Source of the DNA: Roseomonas sp.
GTDB taxonomy: Bacteria; Pseudomonadota; Alphaproteobacteria; Acetobacterales; Acetobacteraceae
DNA: 41,882 bases
Direction of reading: 5' to 3'
Assembly (NCBI GenBank): GCA_020249435.1
Contig: JADCFQ010000010.1
Location: 1-41,882, forward strand
The position numbers were made by a program, and so were the translations under genes. This document shows, one piece after another, positions 1-8,809 of the stretch; the stretch's first letter is position 1, and each line of letters begins with the position of its first letter. The notes beneath the pieces are model-generated. The model saw only the letters and a list, made by a program, of their open reading frames with translations, searched no databases and was not told the origin of the DNA.

Positions 1-137
1 GATGCCGGGAGTCTGTCCAGAGTGTGCCGACTGGGCCAAAGAATCACTGAAAATGGCTGTGCGCAGGCACGCGCAGCGTTGAAAACATCCGCGCGAGACA
101 AAACGACGATGCTCAATGACGGCTTTTCAGCAGCCTG
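1..137. mobile_element. Terminal fragment of an insertion sequence (left copy)
   Basis: Positions 4-137 are repeated perfectly, in inverted orientation, at the other end of the window. The element boundary is drawn at 137, where the two copies stop matching, after TTCAGCAGCCTG. The next four bases are TTAG here and CTAG at the other copy, both fitting the YTAR target preferred by IS5-group elements. One frame stays open through the fragment and runs into the TAG of the flanking target, so it may be a transposase C-terminus, but no transposase motif is visible. The stop codon of the neighbouring PPK2 gene lies only eight bases inside the boundary. Seen: the repeat. Inferred: the IS identity. 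Confidence 0.75.
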
Positions 138-145
138 TTAGGGGT

Positions 146-1024
146 TCACCCCAGCCGCTTCTTCGCCACCGCAAGGGCAGCGCGCTGTTCCTTGGTGACC
201 GCGGGGTAATGCAAATCAAGCTTTTCAAGCGCTTCAATGATCGCCACCACCACCACCAGACGCGTGAACCATTTGGCATCCGCCGGCACCACGAACCAGG
301 GCGCGTGGGGGGCGGCGGTTGCGCTGATCGCGGCCTGATAGGCCTTCATGTAATCATCCCAATAGCCGCGTTCGGTAACGTCATTGGCTGAGAATTTCCA
401 GTTCTTCTCCGGTTCATCGATGCGGGACAGGAAGCGCTTTTTCTGTTCTTCCTGGCTGACATTCAGAAAAAACTTCAGGACCACGGTGCCTTGGCGCGCC
501 AGATAGCGTTCATAGGCCGCGATATCTTCCAGCCTTTCATCCCAGATCTTCTTGCCGATCAGCGATGGCGGCAGCTTCTGGCGCGCCAGGAATTCCGGAT
601 GCACGCGCAGCACCAGCGCTTCCTCATACCAGGAACGGTTATGGATGCCGATGCGCCCGCGTTCCGGTAGCGCAATGGAATGACGCCAGAGGAAATCATG
701 GTCCAATTCCATCGCCCCCGGCGCCTTGAAGGAATGCACCTGGCAGCCCTGCGGGTTGACGCCAGAAAAAACATGCTTGATGGCGCCATCCTTGCCGGCG
801 GCATCCATCGCCTGAAAGATGCAAAGCACCGACCAGCGATCCTGCGCATAAAGCTTGTCCTGTAATAGCGCGAGCCGTTCGATCCCCTGCTGCAACAGCG
901 CCCCGGCGGTGGTTTTTTCCATATCAAGGCCGGCCGTATCACTCGGGTCATAATCCTTCAGGCGAAAGCCGCGCCCCTTTGTCACGCGGAAGCGATCCAG
1001 GATCTTGGTTGCTCTTTTTTCCAT
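146..1024 (-). CDS. ppk2: Polyphosphate kinase 2 family protein
   Basis: 292 residues, the normal length for a one-domain PPK2, which transfers phosphate between polyphosphate and nucleotides in the cytoplasm. A PPK2-type Walker A (FQAMDAAGKDGAIKHVFSG) lies near residue 65, a Walker B-like region (NRSWYEEALVLRVHPEF) follows, and the lid region has VTERGYWDDYMKAY and PWFVVPADAKWF. The sequence resembles the polyphosphate:AMP/ADP phosphotransferase branch, but the preferred nucleotide cannot be read from sequence. The ATG overlaps the MFS stop as TGATG, so translation is probably coupled; the open frame extends 106 codons further upstream but only inside the MFS gene. It is the last gene of the operon, and an IS end sits eight bases after its stop. 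Confidence 0.93.
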   Translation of the reverse strand: MEKRATKILDRFRVTKGRGFRLKDYDPSDTAGLDMEKTTAGALLQQGIERLALLQDKLYAQDRWSVLCIFQAMDAAGKDGAIKHVFSGVNPQGCQVHSFKAPGAMELDHDFLWRHSIALPERGRIGIHNRSWYEEALVLRVHPEFLARQKLPPSLIGKKIWDERLEDIAAYERYLARQGTVVLKFFLNVSQEEQKKRFLSRIDEPEKNWKFSANDVTERGYWDDYMKAYQAAISATAAPHAPWFVVPADAKWFTRLVVVVAIIEALEKLDLHYPAVTKEQRAALAVAKKRLG

Positions 1025-2259
1025 CACGCGGGTTCCTTTCGTGGTTGCCACCAGGGCAGGAAAATCCAAAGCGCCGCCGCCAATTGGACGGAGAATGTCA
1101 TGCCAAGCGCCCAGACGTAACCCTCGGGCGCCCAGCCGCCAGTCGCGGTGCGCGGCCAGAGGTCGAGAATGGCACCAATGCCGGTTTGGAACACGAAAAC
1201 CACGCAAAGCATCAGGAAATTGATGGCGGTGGAAACGCGCCCGGCGAGCGCTGGTGGGAAGCCCTGCGCAATCGCCGCATAGCCTGCGGGTCCAACGGAG
1301 CCTGAGAAAGAGAAGAAAAACCAGAGGAAGGCCATGACCCAAAAATTGCTCGGCCCCAGCATCAGCATGGCTTGTGCAAAAAGGCAGCCCGCGACACCAA
1401 TATAGGGCATCAACATCGGCGAAAAGCCGCGCGCCTGCGCGAAGGATGCTGCCTGCCCCGTGAACAGGCTGCCGAACATCATGCCAAGCGCATAGATCAG
1501 CAAGGCAGCCGCGCGTGCGCCATCATCCAAGCCGCCAACATCGCGCAACCACGGCCCTGCCCAAAGCCCCTGATAGGTGAAATTGAGCGTGGAGAGCATG
1601 CCAACCGTCGGCACCAGACGCAAAAATACCGGGTCCTTGAAGATACGCCCATATTCGCCGATTTCCTGACGCAGGCTGCGGCGCGCAGCGGGTGCGACAC
1701 CCGGCGGCGCATTGGGTACTGAAAACCAGATCCAGGCCGATACCAAAACCGCAAGCATTGCCAGGACTGCGAAAACACCGCGCCAACCAATGAAGGGCAG
1801 CGCCCATTGCACCGGCATGGTGGCGGAAAGCCCGCCCATGGAAGCGAAGAACAGGCCTGCGCCAGTGACTGCCGCAACGCGTTCCTTCGGATACCATTGT
1901 GTATTGGCCTTCAGCATCGCCATCAGCCCCGCCGCCACACCAATACCTGCTACGCAGCGCCCGGCTGCCAGCATCAGCACATCGGTTGATAGCGCACTAA
2001 TCACAAAACCCGTTGCCGCAATCAACGCAAGCGTTGCCTGCACGCGGCGCGGGCCTTTCAAATCAAGCGCGAGCCCAATCGGCAATTGTGCCATGGCGTA
2101 GCTCGCGAAAAAACAGGCGGCGAGCAAGCCAAGCTCCGCCGCGGTCAGGCCGAATTCAAGCGCCAGAAACGGCCCGATCACCGCGACCAGGGACCGATTC
2201 GCCTGGTTGATGAAATTGATCGCCGCAAGCGGCAGGGTGATGCGGGTAAAAAGCGACAT
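1024..2259 (-). CDS. MFS transporter
   Basis: 411-residue major facilitator with about 12 hydrophobic segments. The first helix pair carries INFINQANRSLVAVIGPFLA, and the loop between helices 2 and 3 has DLKGPRRVQ, the usual MFS A-motif position. A long cytoplasmic stretch around residues 190-220 separates the two halves. The substrate cannot be inferred. The chosen ATG begins MSLFTRI, directly before the first membrane helix; an in-frame start 26 codons upstream would add a non-membrane leader and is less likely. The ribosome binding site is weak. The stop overlaps the PPK2 start by one base, and the gene lies 44 bases after the EEP gene. Confidence 0.88.
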   Translation of the reverse strand: MSLFTRITLPLAAINFINQANRSLVAVIGPFLALEFGLTAAELGLLAACFFASYAMAQLPIGLALDLKGPRRVQATLALIAATGFVISALSTDVLMLAAGRCVAGIGVAAGLMAMLKANTQWYPKERVAAVTGAGLFFASMGGLSATMPVQWALPFIGWRGVFAVLAMLAVLVSAWIWFSVPNAPPGVAPAARRSLRQEIGEYGRIFKDPVFLRLVPTVGMLSTLNFTYQGLWAGPWLRDVGGLDDGARAAALLIYALGMMFGSLFTGQAASFAQARGFSPMLMPYIGVAGCLFAQAMLMLGPSNFWVMAFLWFFFSFSGSVGPAGYAAIAQGFPPALAGRVSTAINFLMLCVVFVFQTGIGAILDLWPRTATGGWAPEGYVWALGMTFSVQLAAALWIFLPWWQPRKEPA

Positions 2260-2303
2260 GGGCGGAGCATGGCACGGGCGCTGCCCCTCGCCCATAGCGG
2301 ATT

Positions 2304-3173
2304 TCAGGGCAGCTGCAGCCGGACCGAAATCGGGCAATGGTCGCTGATCACATCACGCAGCGCGGGATCGCGTTCTCCATACGAAAAAATACGAAAACTA
2401 TCCTTGACCAGCCAATCCGCCGCCCGAAGGCCAAGCAGAATATGGTCAATGAAGGGGCGCCCCTGGCCGTCGCGGCTCCAGCACGGGTTGGAAAAACCTT
2501 CTGTGGCGCGGCGCATGGGCGATGCGGCGTTCAGCGTGGACAGCATGTCATCATCGCGTGAAAAGCGGCGATTGAAGTCGCCCAGAATCACGAAGGGCAT
2601 ATTCTCGCGGCGCCGTTCGGTGATCCATTCTGCTAAAATTTGCGCCTGCTGGCTGAGGCTTTGGCAATCGCTGCTATTGGGCTGACGTATGGAACCCTGC
2701 GAGCAACCACCATCCAGATGAATCGACAGCAGCCGCAAGCGCGTGCCATTGGCACCATGCAAAGTGATATCCGCGCCGCGCCGGAGCGAACGCCGCGCCG
2801 TCGGGCGAAGGTCAAGCGCCATCAAATCAGGATTGCGCGTGACGTGAAGCCCCTTACGCCAAGCAAAGCCCGCGCGCTGCACATCACTTTCCGCCGGGAA
2901 GTGGAAATCATAGGCGGTTGCGTCAAAAACGCGCGCCGCCGCCAAAGGCCCATCTACTTCCTGCAATGCAATCACATCAGCCGCCAACCTTTCAGCATAG
3001 CTGCGCAGCCGCGCAAAATCCTGTTCGGTCCGGGTGGTGAGGTCACGCGGCAGGTCAGGATGACCAGCCGGCTTGGTGGTGAGCCAGGCGATATTCCAGG
3101 TGGCGAGCTTGATTTCCTGCGCCCAGGCGGGGAATGCCATCAGAAGCAGGGCAAGAAGGATCAGCGCGCGCAT
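2304..3173 (-). CDS. Secreted endonuclease/exonuclease/phosphatase family protein
   Basis: 289 residues. The first 19 form a clear Sec signal peptide (MRALILLALLLMAFPAWAQ), so the enzyme should be periplasmic or exported. The EEP (DNase I-like) fold motifs appear in order: ATWNIAWL, IALQEVD with the metal-binding Glu, LLSIHLDGGC with the catalytic His, VILGDFNRRF, and SDHCPISVRL with the terminal Asp-His pair. Members cut nucleic acids or phosphodiesters such as lipid head groups; which applies here is unknown. It begins seven bases after the nuclease-helicase stop, so the two are probably co-transcribed although they would act in different compartments. Confidence 0.88.
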   Translation of the reverse strand: MRALILLALLLMAFPAWAQEIKLATWNIAWLTTKPAGHPDLPRDLTTRTEQDFARLRSYAERLAADVIALQEVDGPLAAARVFDATAYDFHFPAESDVQRAGFAWRKGLHVTRNPDLMALDLRPTARRSLRRGADITLHGANGTRLRLLSIHLDGGCSQGSIRQPNSSDCQSLSQQAQILAEWITERRRENMPFVILGDFNRRFSRDDDMLSTLNAASPMRRATEGFSNPCWSRDGQGRPFIDHILLGLRAADWLVKDSFRIFSYGERDPALRDVISDHCPISVRLQLP

Positions 3174-3180
3174 GGTGGCC

Positions 3181-5190
3181 TCATAGTAGCTGCGCCAGAA
3201 CGGGCGCGGGTTGTGATTGATTCGGTAGCGCTTCGAGCGGCTTTGCGCCAGAGGCGAACAGGAAATCGGCCAGCGCATCCATCTCGGCTGACGGACGCGT
3301 TGCGTCGTGGAAGGGGTCATCACTTGCGGAACCGGGCGGGACCCAAATCATCGTCTCATACCGCGCGCGCGTCAGCAGCACGCGATAGATGTTCAGGATA
3401 TAGCGCTGCTCCTCAGCGCCGCGCACAATTTGCCAGTGATGGCCCACAAAGCGCCGCGCGCGCCATTGCCCGGCATGGCGCAGGAAATCACCACCCCAGG
3501 CGAGGCCCACCACATCCAATTCCAAGCCCTGGCAATCATATTCGGTGGCGAAGGTCTCCAGCGCTTCGGAGGAGCGGATATCCGGCCAGTGCTTCAGGAA
3601 CCAATCGGCAATATCTGGCACCTGCACGCCAAGCCCCTCGGCCCGCAAGCGCCGCGCGCCGGCGGAAGCAACCAGGCCGGCACGGCGCAAGCCCCTGGTG
3701 CGGGCGCGCAAGGCCGCGCGCCAGGCGCTGGCATCGCGCGTGATGTAATAGGGCAATTCCGGTGTTGTTTCCGCAATGGCGCGCGCCGCGCGCGCATCAC
3801 CGCGCAAAACTGCATCCACCCATTCGGTGCCCCTGCTGCTGCGCAGACTGCGGATGGGCGTTTGCAAATCAAAATCATCATCAAAGGCAAGCCAGGGCGC
3901 GGCACCTTCCGCCAGACGCTGCGCGGGATCAGCGGCGGTGATGCTGCGCCGTGCGGCCACCGCGCGCCAGGAAGGTGATGCGGCGATCACGCGGCCCCAT
4001 TCGGCAAGCCCGGCCTCGCCGGTATTGATTTCCTGCCCATTGCCGATCAACGCGACAATCACCGACCAGCCATCATGCCGCGCCATGATTTCAAGTGTGT
4101 GCGCGGGTTCGCTGAGGCTTAAATGGCTTTTTCGGCGCTGACCATCACGCGTGGCCTGCGCCTGATCCCAGGCGCGTTGGGCTTCGTCAAAGACGATGAT
4201 GCGCGCTTCGGGGATTTCATGCGCGTGGATAACGTGGTGTTCCAGAAAGCGATGGACATTTTGCAGCGCGGTGCGCGCGGCGCGTTCTGCGGCCTGGAAG
4301 GCGGCGCCTCCTTGCGGCGCGGCATCACGCGCCAAGGCTTCGCGCAAGACCGTCACCAGGGGCACATTGCCGGAGAGAAAGGCAGCACCTGATTCCCGCA
4401 AGGCGCCAAAGACCAGATTGAGACCGCAAAGCGTCTTGCCCGCGCCAGGAATGCCGGTGACGAACACAACATAGCGCCCGCCTTCTGCCCTTGCTTTCGC
4501 AATGACGCGCGCAATGGCATCGGTAGTGCGGGTCAGATTGTGCGCATCGGCGCGTGTGGCGCCGATATCGGGCACAGCATTACGCCGATACAAAAGCCGG
4601 GCCGCTTCCAGGACACTCGGTACGGGGCGATAGGCGGAATGCGCCCAGGCATTGGCGTCAATTGCTGTTGCAGGCCGTGGTATCGCCGCCTGCGTCCGCG
4701 CCACAATATCCCTAAGCATGGCAGCATTCGCGACCATGACCGGCGCCACGCCATGCCAGAATAGCGGCAGGTCAAGCTCTCGCTGCGGCGCGGCGGGGGC
4801 GACTAACACGGGCACAATCGGCACGCCACGGCTGCCAGCATGGAAATCATGCAAATCCATGGCGTAATTATCGGTCTGGCGTAGATCGTTCAGGTCCGGC
4901 TTCTGCGCGCCCATCTTGAATTCCAGCACGAAGATCGCGCGATCCGTGAGCAGAATGGCATCGGCGCGTTTTTCCAGGCGCAGCAAATCGCATTCCATGA
5001 AGATGTGCCAGGTGGCATCACCTTCGGCCAAAGCATCCTGCAACAGCGCCGCGCTCGCTTCCCAGGAATTGCGCTGCTTCAATTCAAGCGTGCCGAAGCG
5101 CGCCGCCTGTTCATAGGCCAAGGATGCGGCGATTTGTGCCGGTGTCTGGCGGCGAAACTCGCCAAGGCTTTGCGTAAACCACGGCCTCAT
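3181..5190 (-). CDS. Nuclease-helicase: N-terminal PD-(D/E)XK-like domain plus DUF2075 (Schlafen group 3-like) helicase
   Basis: 669 residues. The N-terminal region has the spacing of a PD-(D/E)XK nuclease core: D77 in RADAILLT, then E90 and K92 in VLEFKMG. A P-loop ATPase follows: Walker A GIPGAGKT near 246-253, Walker B IIVFDEAQ near 331-338, LIGNGQEINTGE (motif III-like), then TEYDCQGLELDVVGLAWGGD and NIYRVLLTRARYETMIWVP as motifs V-VI, which is the DUF2075/Schlafen group 3 layout. DUF2075 has no established role; fusion to a nuclease suggests DNA or RNA processing, possibly phage defence (inference). The ATG overlaps the stop of the DMT gene by 4 bp. The longer frame upstream lies inside that gene and is rejected. 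Confidence 0.85.
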   Translation of the reverse strand: MRPWFTQSLGEFRRQTPAQIAASLAYEQAARFGTLELKQRNSWEASAALLQDALAEGDATWHIFMECDLLRLEKRADAILLTDRAIFVLEFKMGAQKPDLNDLRQTDNYAMDLHDFHAGSRGVPIVPVLVAPAAPQRELDLPLFWHGVAPVMVANAAMLRDIVARTQAAIPRPATAIDANAWAHSAYRPVPSVLEAARLLYRRNAVPDIGATRADAHNLTRTTDAIARVIAKARAEGGRYVVFVTGIPGAGKTLCGLNLVFGALRESGAAFLSGNVPLVTVLREALARDAAPQGGAAFQAAERAARTALQNVHRFLEHHVIHAHEIPEARIIVFDEAQRAWDQAQATRDGQRRKSHLSLSEPAHTLEIMARHDGWSVIVALIGNGQEINTGEAGLAEWGRVIAASPSWRAVAARRSITAADPAQRLAEGAAPWLAFDDDFDLQTPIRSLRSSRGTEWVDAVLRGDARAARAIAETTPELPYYITRDASAWRAALRARTRGLRRAGLVASAGARRLRAEGLGVQVPDIADWFLKHWPDIRSSEALETFATEYDCQGLELDVVGLAWGGDFLRHAGQWRARRFVGHHWQIVRGAEEQRYILNIYRVLLTRARYETMIWVPPGSASDDPFHDATRPSAEMDALADFLFASGAKPLEALPNQSQPAPVLAQLL

Positions 5191-6077
5191 GCGCTTTGCC
5201 TGCGCGGCCAGGTGGCGATCAGCACGCTCAACATCATCAGCGCAAAGCCAATGGCGTGGATGGTGGTAAAGGCTTCCTGCAAAACCACCACCGCCACCAG
5301 CGCGGCGGTTGCGGGCAGGAAGGCCGTGAAAATGCCGGCGACACCGGCACCAACGCGCTTCAATCCTGCATACCACAGCAGCAGGCAAAGCACGCTCGCC
5401 GTCACGCTATGAAACACCAGCAGCGCCGCAAGGCGCGGATCGGCCAGCGCCGCGATACTGGCAATATCCGGCAGCGCAAAAGGTGCCAGCATCAGGGCCG
5501 AGAATATCTGCATCCAAAGGCTTGCCGTGATCACCCCAACCCGCCCCGAAATGCGCCGCGCCAGCAGCACGTAAAGCGCCTCACCCACCACGCCGCCGAA
5601 GATCAGCAGATTGCCAAGAACTGACCCTGTTGCCTGATCGGCGCTGCGTGCAATTGTCATCGCCGCCATGCCGAAACCCGCGAGGCTGACCGCGATCCAT
5701 TGCGGTGGCGTCAGGCGTTCGCGCAACCAAAAGGCGCTGCCCAAAGCGACCACTGCCGGCAGGCTTGCCAGAACCAGCCCGCCTTCCAAGGCGGAGGTCA
5801 GGCGCAACCCCGCCAATAATCCTGCATTATAGATCACCGTACCAAACAACGCCTGCCAGGCGAGGTTCTGCATCACCTCGGCACCTGGTCGCGGCGCGGC
5901 TTCCAGCAGGCGCGCCAGGGGCCAAAGCAAGGCCACCGCCAAAACGCAGCGCAGGAAAGCAATCATCGGAATGGGCAGCGCTTCCGCCAGCAATTTCGCA
6001 ATAGCGACATTGGCGCCCACCAGCGCCATGGATGCCGCCAATTGCAGATAGGCGATGCGTGGCGCGCCAGGTGTCAC
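5187..6077 (-). CDS. DMT superfamily transporter (two EamA domains)
   Basis: 296 residues with about ten hydrophobic segments in two repeats, the layout of EamA/RhaT-type drug/metabolite exporters. The first repeat contains MIAFLRCVLAVALLWPLARL and the second VFHSVTASVLCLLLWYAGLK, with the terminal LATVALVAV-like helix near EAFTTIHAIGFALMML. The substrate is not predictable. The start is GTG, chosen because it overlaps the upstream gene's TGA as GTGA. It sits between a FemAB-like acyltransferase and the nuclease-helicase with 4-bp overlaps on both sides, so the three are translationally coupled. Confidence 0.88.
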   Translation of the reverse strand: MTPGAPRIAYLQLAASMALVGANVAIAKLLAEALPIPMIAFLRCVLAVALLWPLARLLEAAPRPGAEVMQNLAWQALFGTVIYNAGLLAGLRLTSALEGGLVLASLPAVVALGSAFWLRERLTPPQWIAVSLAGFGMAAMTIARSADQATGSVLGNLLIFGGVVGEALYVLLARRISGRVGVITASLWMQIFSALMLAPFALPDIASIAALADPRLAALLVFHSVTASVLCLLLWYAGLKRVGAGVAGIFTAFLPATAALVAVVVLQEAFTTIHAIGFALMMLSVLIATWPRRQSA

Positions 6078-7240
6078 GCGCCCTCATCCGCCTGACGAAA
6101 GGGGGAAAGCGTCGCGAGTGCTGCCATTTCGCGTTCCATCGCCGGGCGTTCGCGCGACAGAAATTCAGCCACCGCGCGGGACAACCCCGGATGCGCGATC
6201 CAATGCGCGGAATAGGTCGGCACGGGTAGATAGCCGCGCTGGATTTTGTGTTCGCCCTGCGCGCCGGCTTCCACGCGCGGAATGCCATGCGCAATCGCGA
6301 AATCCATCGCCATGTAATAGCAAAGTTCAAAATGCAGAAAGGGCACATCCACAATGGCGCCCCAGTTGCGGCCATAAATCACATCGCGCCCAATCAGGTT
6401 AAGCGCGGCGGCGACAGGCTCGCCATCCCTTTCCGCCACCATCAGCAGCACGCGATCACCAAGCCTTTCGCCAAGCAGCGGCCAGAAATCACGCGTCAGA
6501 TAGGCACTACGGCCCCATTTCTTATCCGTGGTGGCGCGGTAGAAACGGTGAAAAGCCTGCCAGTGACGCGGTGTGATCTCTGCCCCGCGCAGCGTGCGGA
6601 GCGTGAGCCCCGCCGCCTGCACATCGCGCCTTTCGCGCTTCAGCGCCTTGCGCTTCCGCGATGCCAGCGCAGCCAGGAAATCATCAAAATCACGATAGCC
6701 CGGATTGCCCCAATGGAATTGCGTGCCCAGGCGTTGCAGCCAGCCGGCTTCACCCAAGGCGAGCCATTCGGCTTCCGTGCAAAAGGTGGCATGGACGGAT
6801 GAGGCACCAATGCCCTTGCAGGCCTGCACCAGGGCGCCCGCCACAACATCCGGCCCAAAGCCTGCATCGGGATGCAGCAAAAGCCGCGGACCAGGCACGG
6901 GGCTGAAGGGCACGGCCACTTGCAGCTTCGGGTAGTATTCGCCGCCGGCGCGTTCCAAAGCATCGGCCCAGCCATGGTCAAAGACATATTCGCCCTGGGA
7001 ATGGGATTTCGCATAGGCCGGCGCGCAGGCCAGCAAGCGCCCAGTGCCATCGCGCAGGGCAGCATGCTGCGGCAGCCAGCCGCGTTCCGCCACCGCGCTG
7101 CCGCTTTCCTCCAGCGCTGAAAGAAAGGCATGGCTCAGAAATGGATTATCATCGCCGGCGCAGGCATCCCATTCATGCGACGGGATTTCGGCAATGGCGC
7201 GATGCAGGGTCAGTGTCAAAGGGGGCGGGTCATTGGGCAT
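6074..7240 (-). CDS. FemAB-like/DUF482 GNAT-fold acyltransferase
   Basis: 388 residues matching the DUF482 (COG3146) family of FemAB-like GNAT proteins. Signature stretches are WDACAGDDNPFLSHAFLSAL near the N-terminus, EYVFDHGWADALERAGG and YYPKLQVAVPFSPVPGPRLL in the middle, and GRNWGAIVDVPFLHFELCYY with RVEAGAQGEHKIQRGY near the C-terminus, where the acyl-CoA or aminoacyl-tRNA site would lie. The function is unproven; family members are often named as peptidoglycan biosynthesis proteins without evidence. It is the first gene of the minus-strand operon ending with PPK2, and diverges from the glycosyltransferase over a 57-base region that should hold both promoters. Confidence 0.9.
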   Translation of the reverse strand: MPNDPPPLTLTLHRAIAEIPSHEWDACAGDDNPFLSHAFLSALEESGSAVAERGWLPQHAALRDGTGRLLACAPAYAKSHSQGEYVFDHGWADALERAGGEYYPKLQVAVPFSPVPGPRLLLHPDAGFGPDVVAGALVQACKGIGASSVHATFCTEAEWLALGEAGWLQRLGTQFHWGNPGYRDFDDFLAALASRKRKALKRERRDVQAAGLTLRTLRGAEITPRHWQAFHRFYRATTDKKWGRSAYLTRDFWPLLGERLGDRVLLMVAERDGEPVAAALNLIGRDVIYGRNWGAIVDVPFLHFELCYYMAMDFAIAHGIPRVEAGAQGEHKIQRGYLPVPTYSAHWIAHPGLSRAVAEFLSRERPAMEREMAALATLSPFRQADEGA

Positions 7241-7297
7241 GGATCAATGGTATGGGTCTAGCACAGCAAGGGCGACGGTTAAATCGACAACACCCAT

Positions 7298-8305
7298 ATG
7301 CTATGGCGCTTTCCCCAAGCCTCCGCATCATGTCATCCTATGGCGCGAACCCATGATGGAAACCGACACTTGCCGCCAGCAAGACCCGATGAGCCAGCGT
7401 TTACCGAGCTTCATGAGGTAACGCTTGCGCCGGTCCGCTCTCCACAGGGGCCTTGGGGCAAGCATTTTTTTGGCGCTTTTGATCGCAACGGCCAATTCCT
7501 GGAGGGCTTCGCCCATCCCTGGTGCGGGGTTGATGCCATGCCGGCGGCGCCCATAGCGTCATATCCAGGAACCGCGATTTATGGCGGCCTTGCGATGCAT
7601 CATGTTGGGCATTTTCTGCTGGAAGGCCTGTCTCGGCTTTGGTGCCTGAAAAACTATCCCGAACTCCCGATCATCTGGCACTGGATTGATCTACCCATCC
7701 CGCACCCGGATGATCGCGGCTGGCAAAAGGAATTGATCGGGCTTTTGGGTCTGGCGCAGCGACGCCACATCTTCCTGCGTCAACCGCTGCGGGTGGAGCG
7801 TTTGCTCCTGCCCTCACCGGGGTTCCTTTCGGGCCAATTTCTGCATCCCGTGCAAGCCGCTGCTTTGGGCTGCGTCACCGGCCCTGCGGCCATTCCAGGC
7901 AAACGCGTCTGGCTCTCACGCAGCGCCTTGCCCGATCAATTCGGGCGCGTGGCAGGGGAAGATCAGGTCGAGGCACTTCTTGCCGCCCAAGGCTGGACCA
8001 TCATCTATCCGGAGCGTGAAACCATGCGCCGCAGCGCGGAGATTTTCCGTGAGGCTGAAGCGGTTTCAGGCTTCATCGGCAGCGCGTTTCATACGCTGCT
8101 GCTGCATGCCAGCCCAAGCGCAAGGCTGCGCCCGATCATGCGGCCCGGCATTCCCCTGACAGATTATCAAATCATCGCCGCAGCCAAGGGCGTGGATTTC
8201 GCTGCTATTGACGCTCCGATGACCGCCTTGGACCAAAGGGCCAGCTGGACGAATTTCCAGCTGAATGCGCCAACGGATTTGGTCAATATCCTGACTGACT
8301 ATTGA
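7298..8305 (+). CDS. Glycosyltransferase family 61 protein
   Basis: Up to 335 residues with the GT61 (DUF563) pattern: AMHHVGHFLLEGLSRLWCL in the first half, then KRVWLSRSALPDQFGRVAGE, an acidic YPERETMRRSAEIFREAEAV stretch and GFIGSAFHTLLLHASP near the C-terminus, which form the usual donor-site region. GT61 members add sugars to proteins or surface glycans; the acceptor is unknown. The start is uncertain: the first ATG has only a distant purine run (AAGGGCGACGG), and an ATG 14 codons later is also possible. No glycan cluster surrounds it, so it looks like a solitary transferase. It faces the minus-strand RidA gene with 14 bases between the stops. Confidence 0.82.
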   Translation: MLWRFPQASASCHPMARTHDGNRHLPPARPDEPAFTELHEVTLAPVRSPQGPWGKHFFGAFDRNGQFLEGFAHPWCGVDAMPAAPIASYPGTAIYGGLAMHHVGHFLLEGLSRLWCLKNYPELPIIWHWIDLPIPHPDDRGWQKELIGLLGLAQRRHIFLRQPLRVERLLLPSPGFLSGQFLHPVQAAALGCVTGPAAIPGKRVWLSRSALPDQFGRVAGEDQVEALLAAQGWTIIYPERETMRRSAEIFREAEAVSGFIGSAFHTLLLHASPSARLRPIMRPGIPLTDYQIIAAAKGVDFAAIDAPMTALDQRASWTNFQLNAPTDLVNILTDY

Positions 8306-8319
8306 AAAGGTGCTTGAGA

Positions 8320-8784
8320 TCAAGCGATTTCAAACATCCCTTCCACTTCCACCGCCGCATCACCAGGCAAGGACGGCACGCCAATGGTGGTCCGCGCATG
8401 GCGGCCAACATCGCCGAATACCTCAACCGCCAGATCGGAAGCGCCATTCATCACCAGCGCATGCTGCGTGAAGTCAGCGGCCGCGGCAATAAAGCCACCA
8501 AGCCGCACCACGCGCGTGACGTTATCCAAATCACCCGCAGCGGCCTTCAACTGCGCCAGCAAATTGATGAAGCAAAGCCGCGCCGCTTCGCGCCCCACCT
8601 CAATGGAAACGCCGGCGCCAAGCTTGCCGGTATAGGCAATCTTGCCATCACGCACCGGCACCTGGCCGGAGACCACCACCAGCTTGCCGCTGATATTGAA
8701 GGGGATGTAATTAGCAATCGGTGCCGCGGGGGTTGGCAATACAATGCCAAGGGCAGCGAGCTTCGCTTCGATTTTTCCGGCCAT
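8320..8784 (-). CDS. RidA/YjgF-family protein
   Basis: 154 residues covering one YjgF/YER057c/UK114 domain. Recognisable parts are NYIPFNISGKLVVVSGQVPV at the N-terminal strand pair, RLCFINLLAQLKAAAGDLDN in the helix, and the C-terminal PSLPGDAAVEVEGMFEI. Classical RidA deaminates reactive enamines through an Arg in an R-x-x-x-x-x-x-L segment; here the equivalent region is GRHARTTIGVPSLP, so the Arg may be present. This longer variant is common in Alphaproteobacteria beside varied metabolic genes. It starts 25 bases after the RNR-like gene and is probably read from the same promoter. Confidence 0.9.
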   Translation of the reverse strand: MAGKIEAKLAALGIVLPTPAAPIANYIPFNISGKLVVVSGQVPVRDGKIAYTGKLGAGVSIEVGREAARLCFINLLAQLKAAAGDLDNVTRVVRLGGFIAAAADFTQHALVMNGASDLAVEVFGDVGRHARTTIGVPSLPGDAAVEVEGMFEIA

Positions 8785-8809
8785 GGTCCTGTTCCTTCAA
8801 AGGCGCCAA

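Noticed and set aside
2640-3743. Long plus-strand open frame (367 codons)
   Set aside because: It lies opposite the EEP and nuclease-helicase genes and shows no motif; long antisense frames are expected at this GC content.
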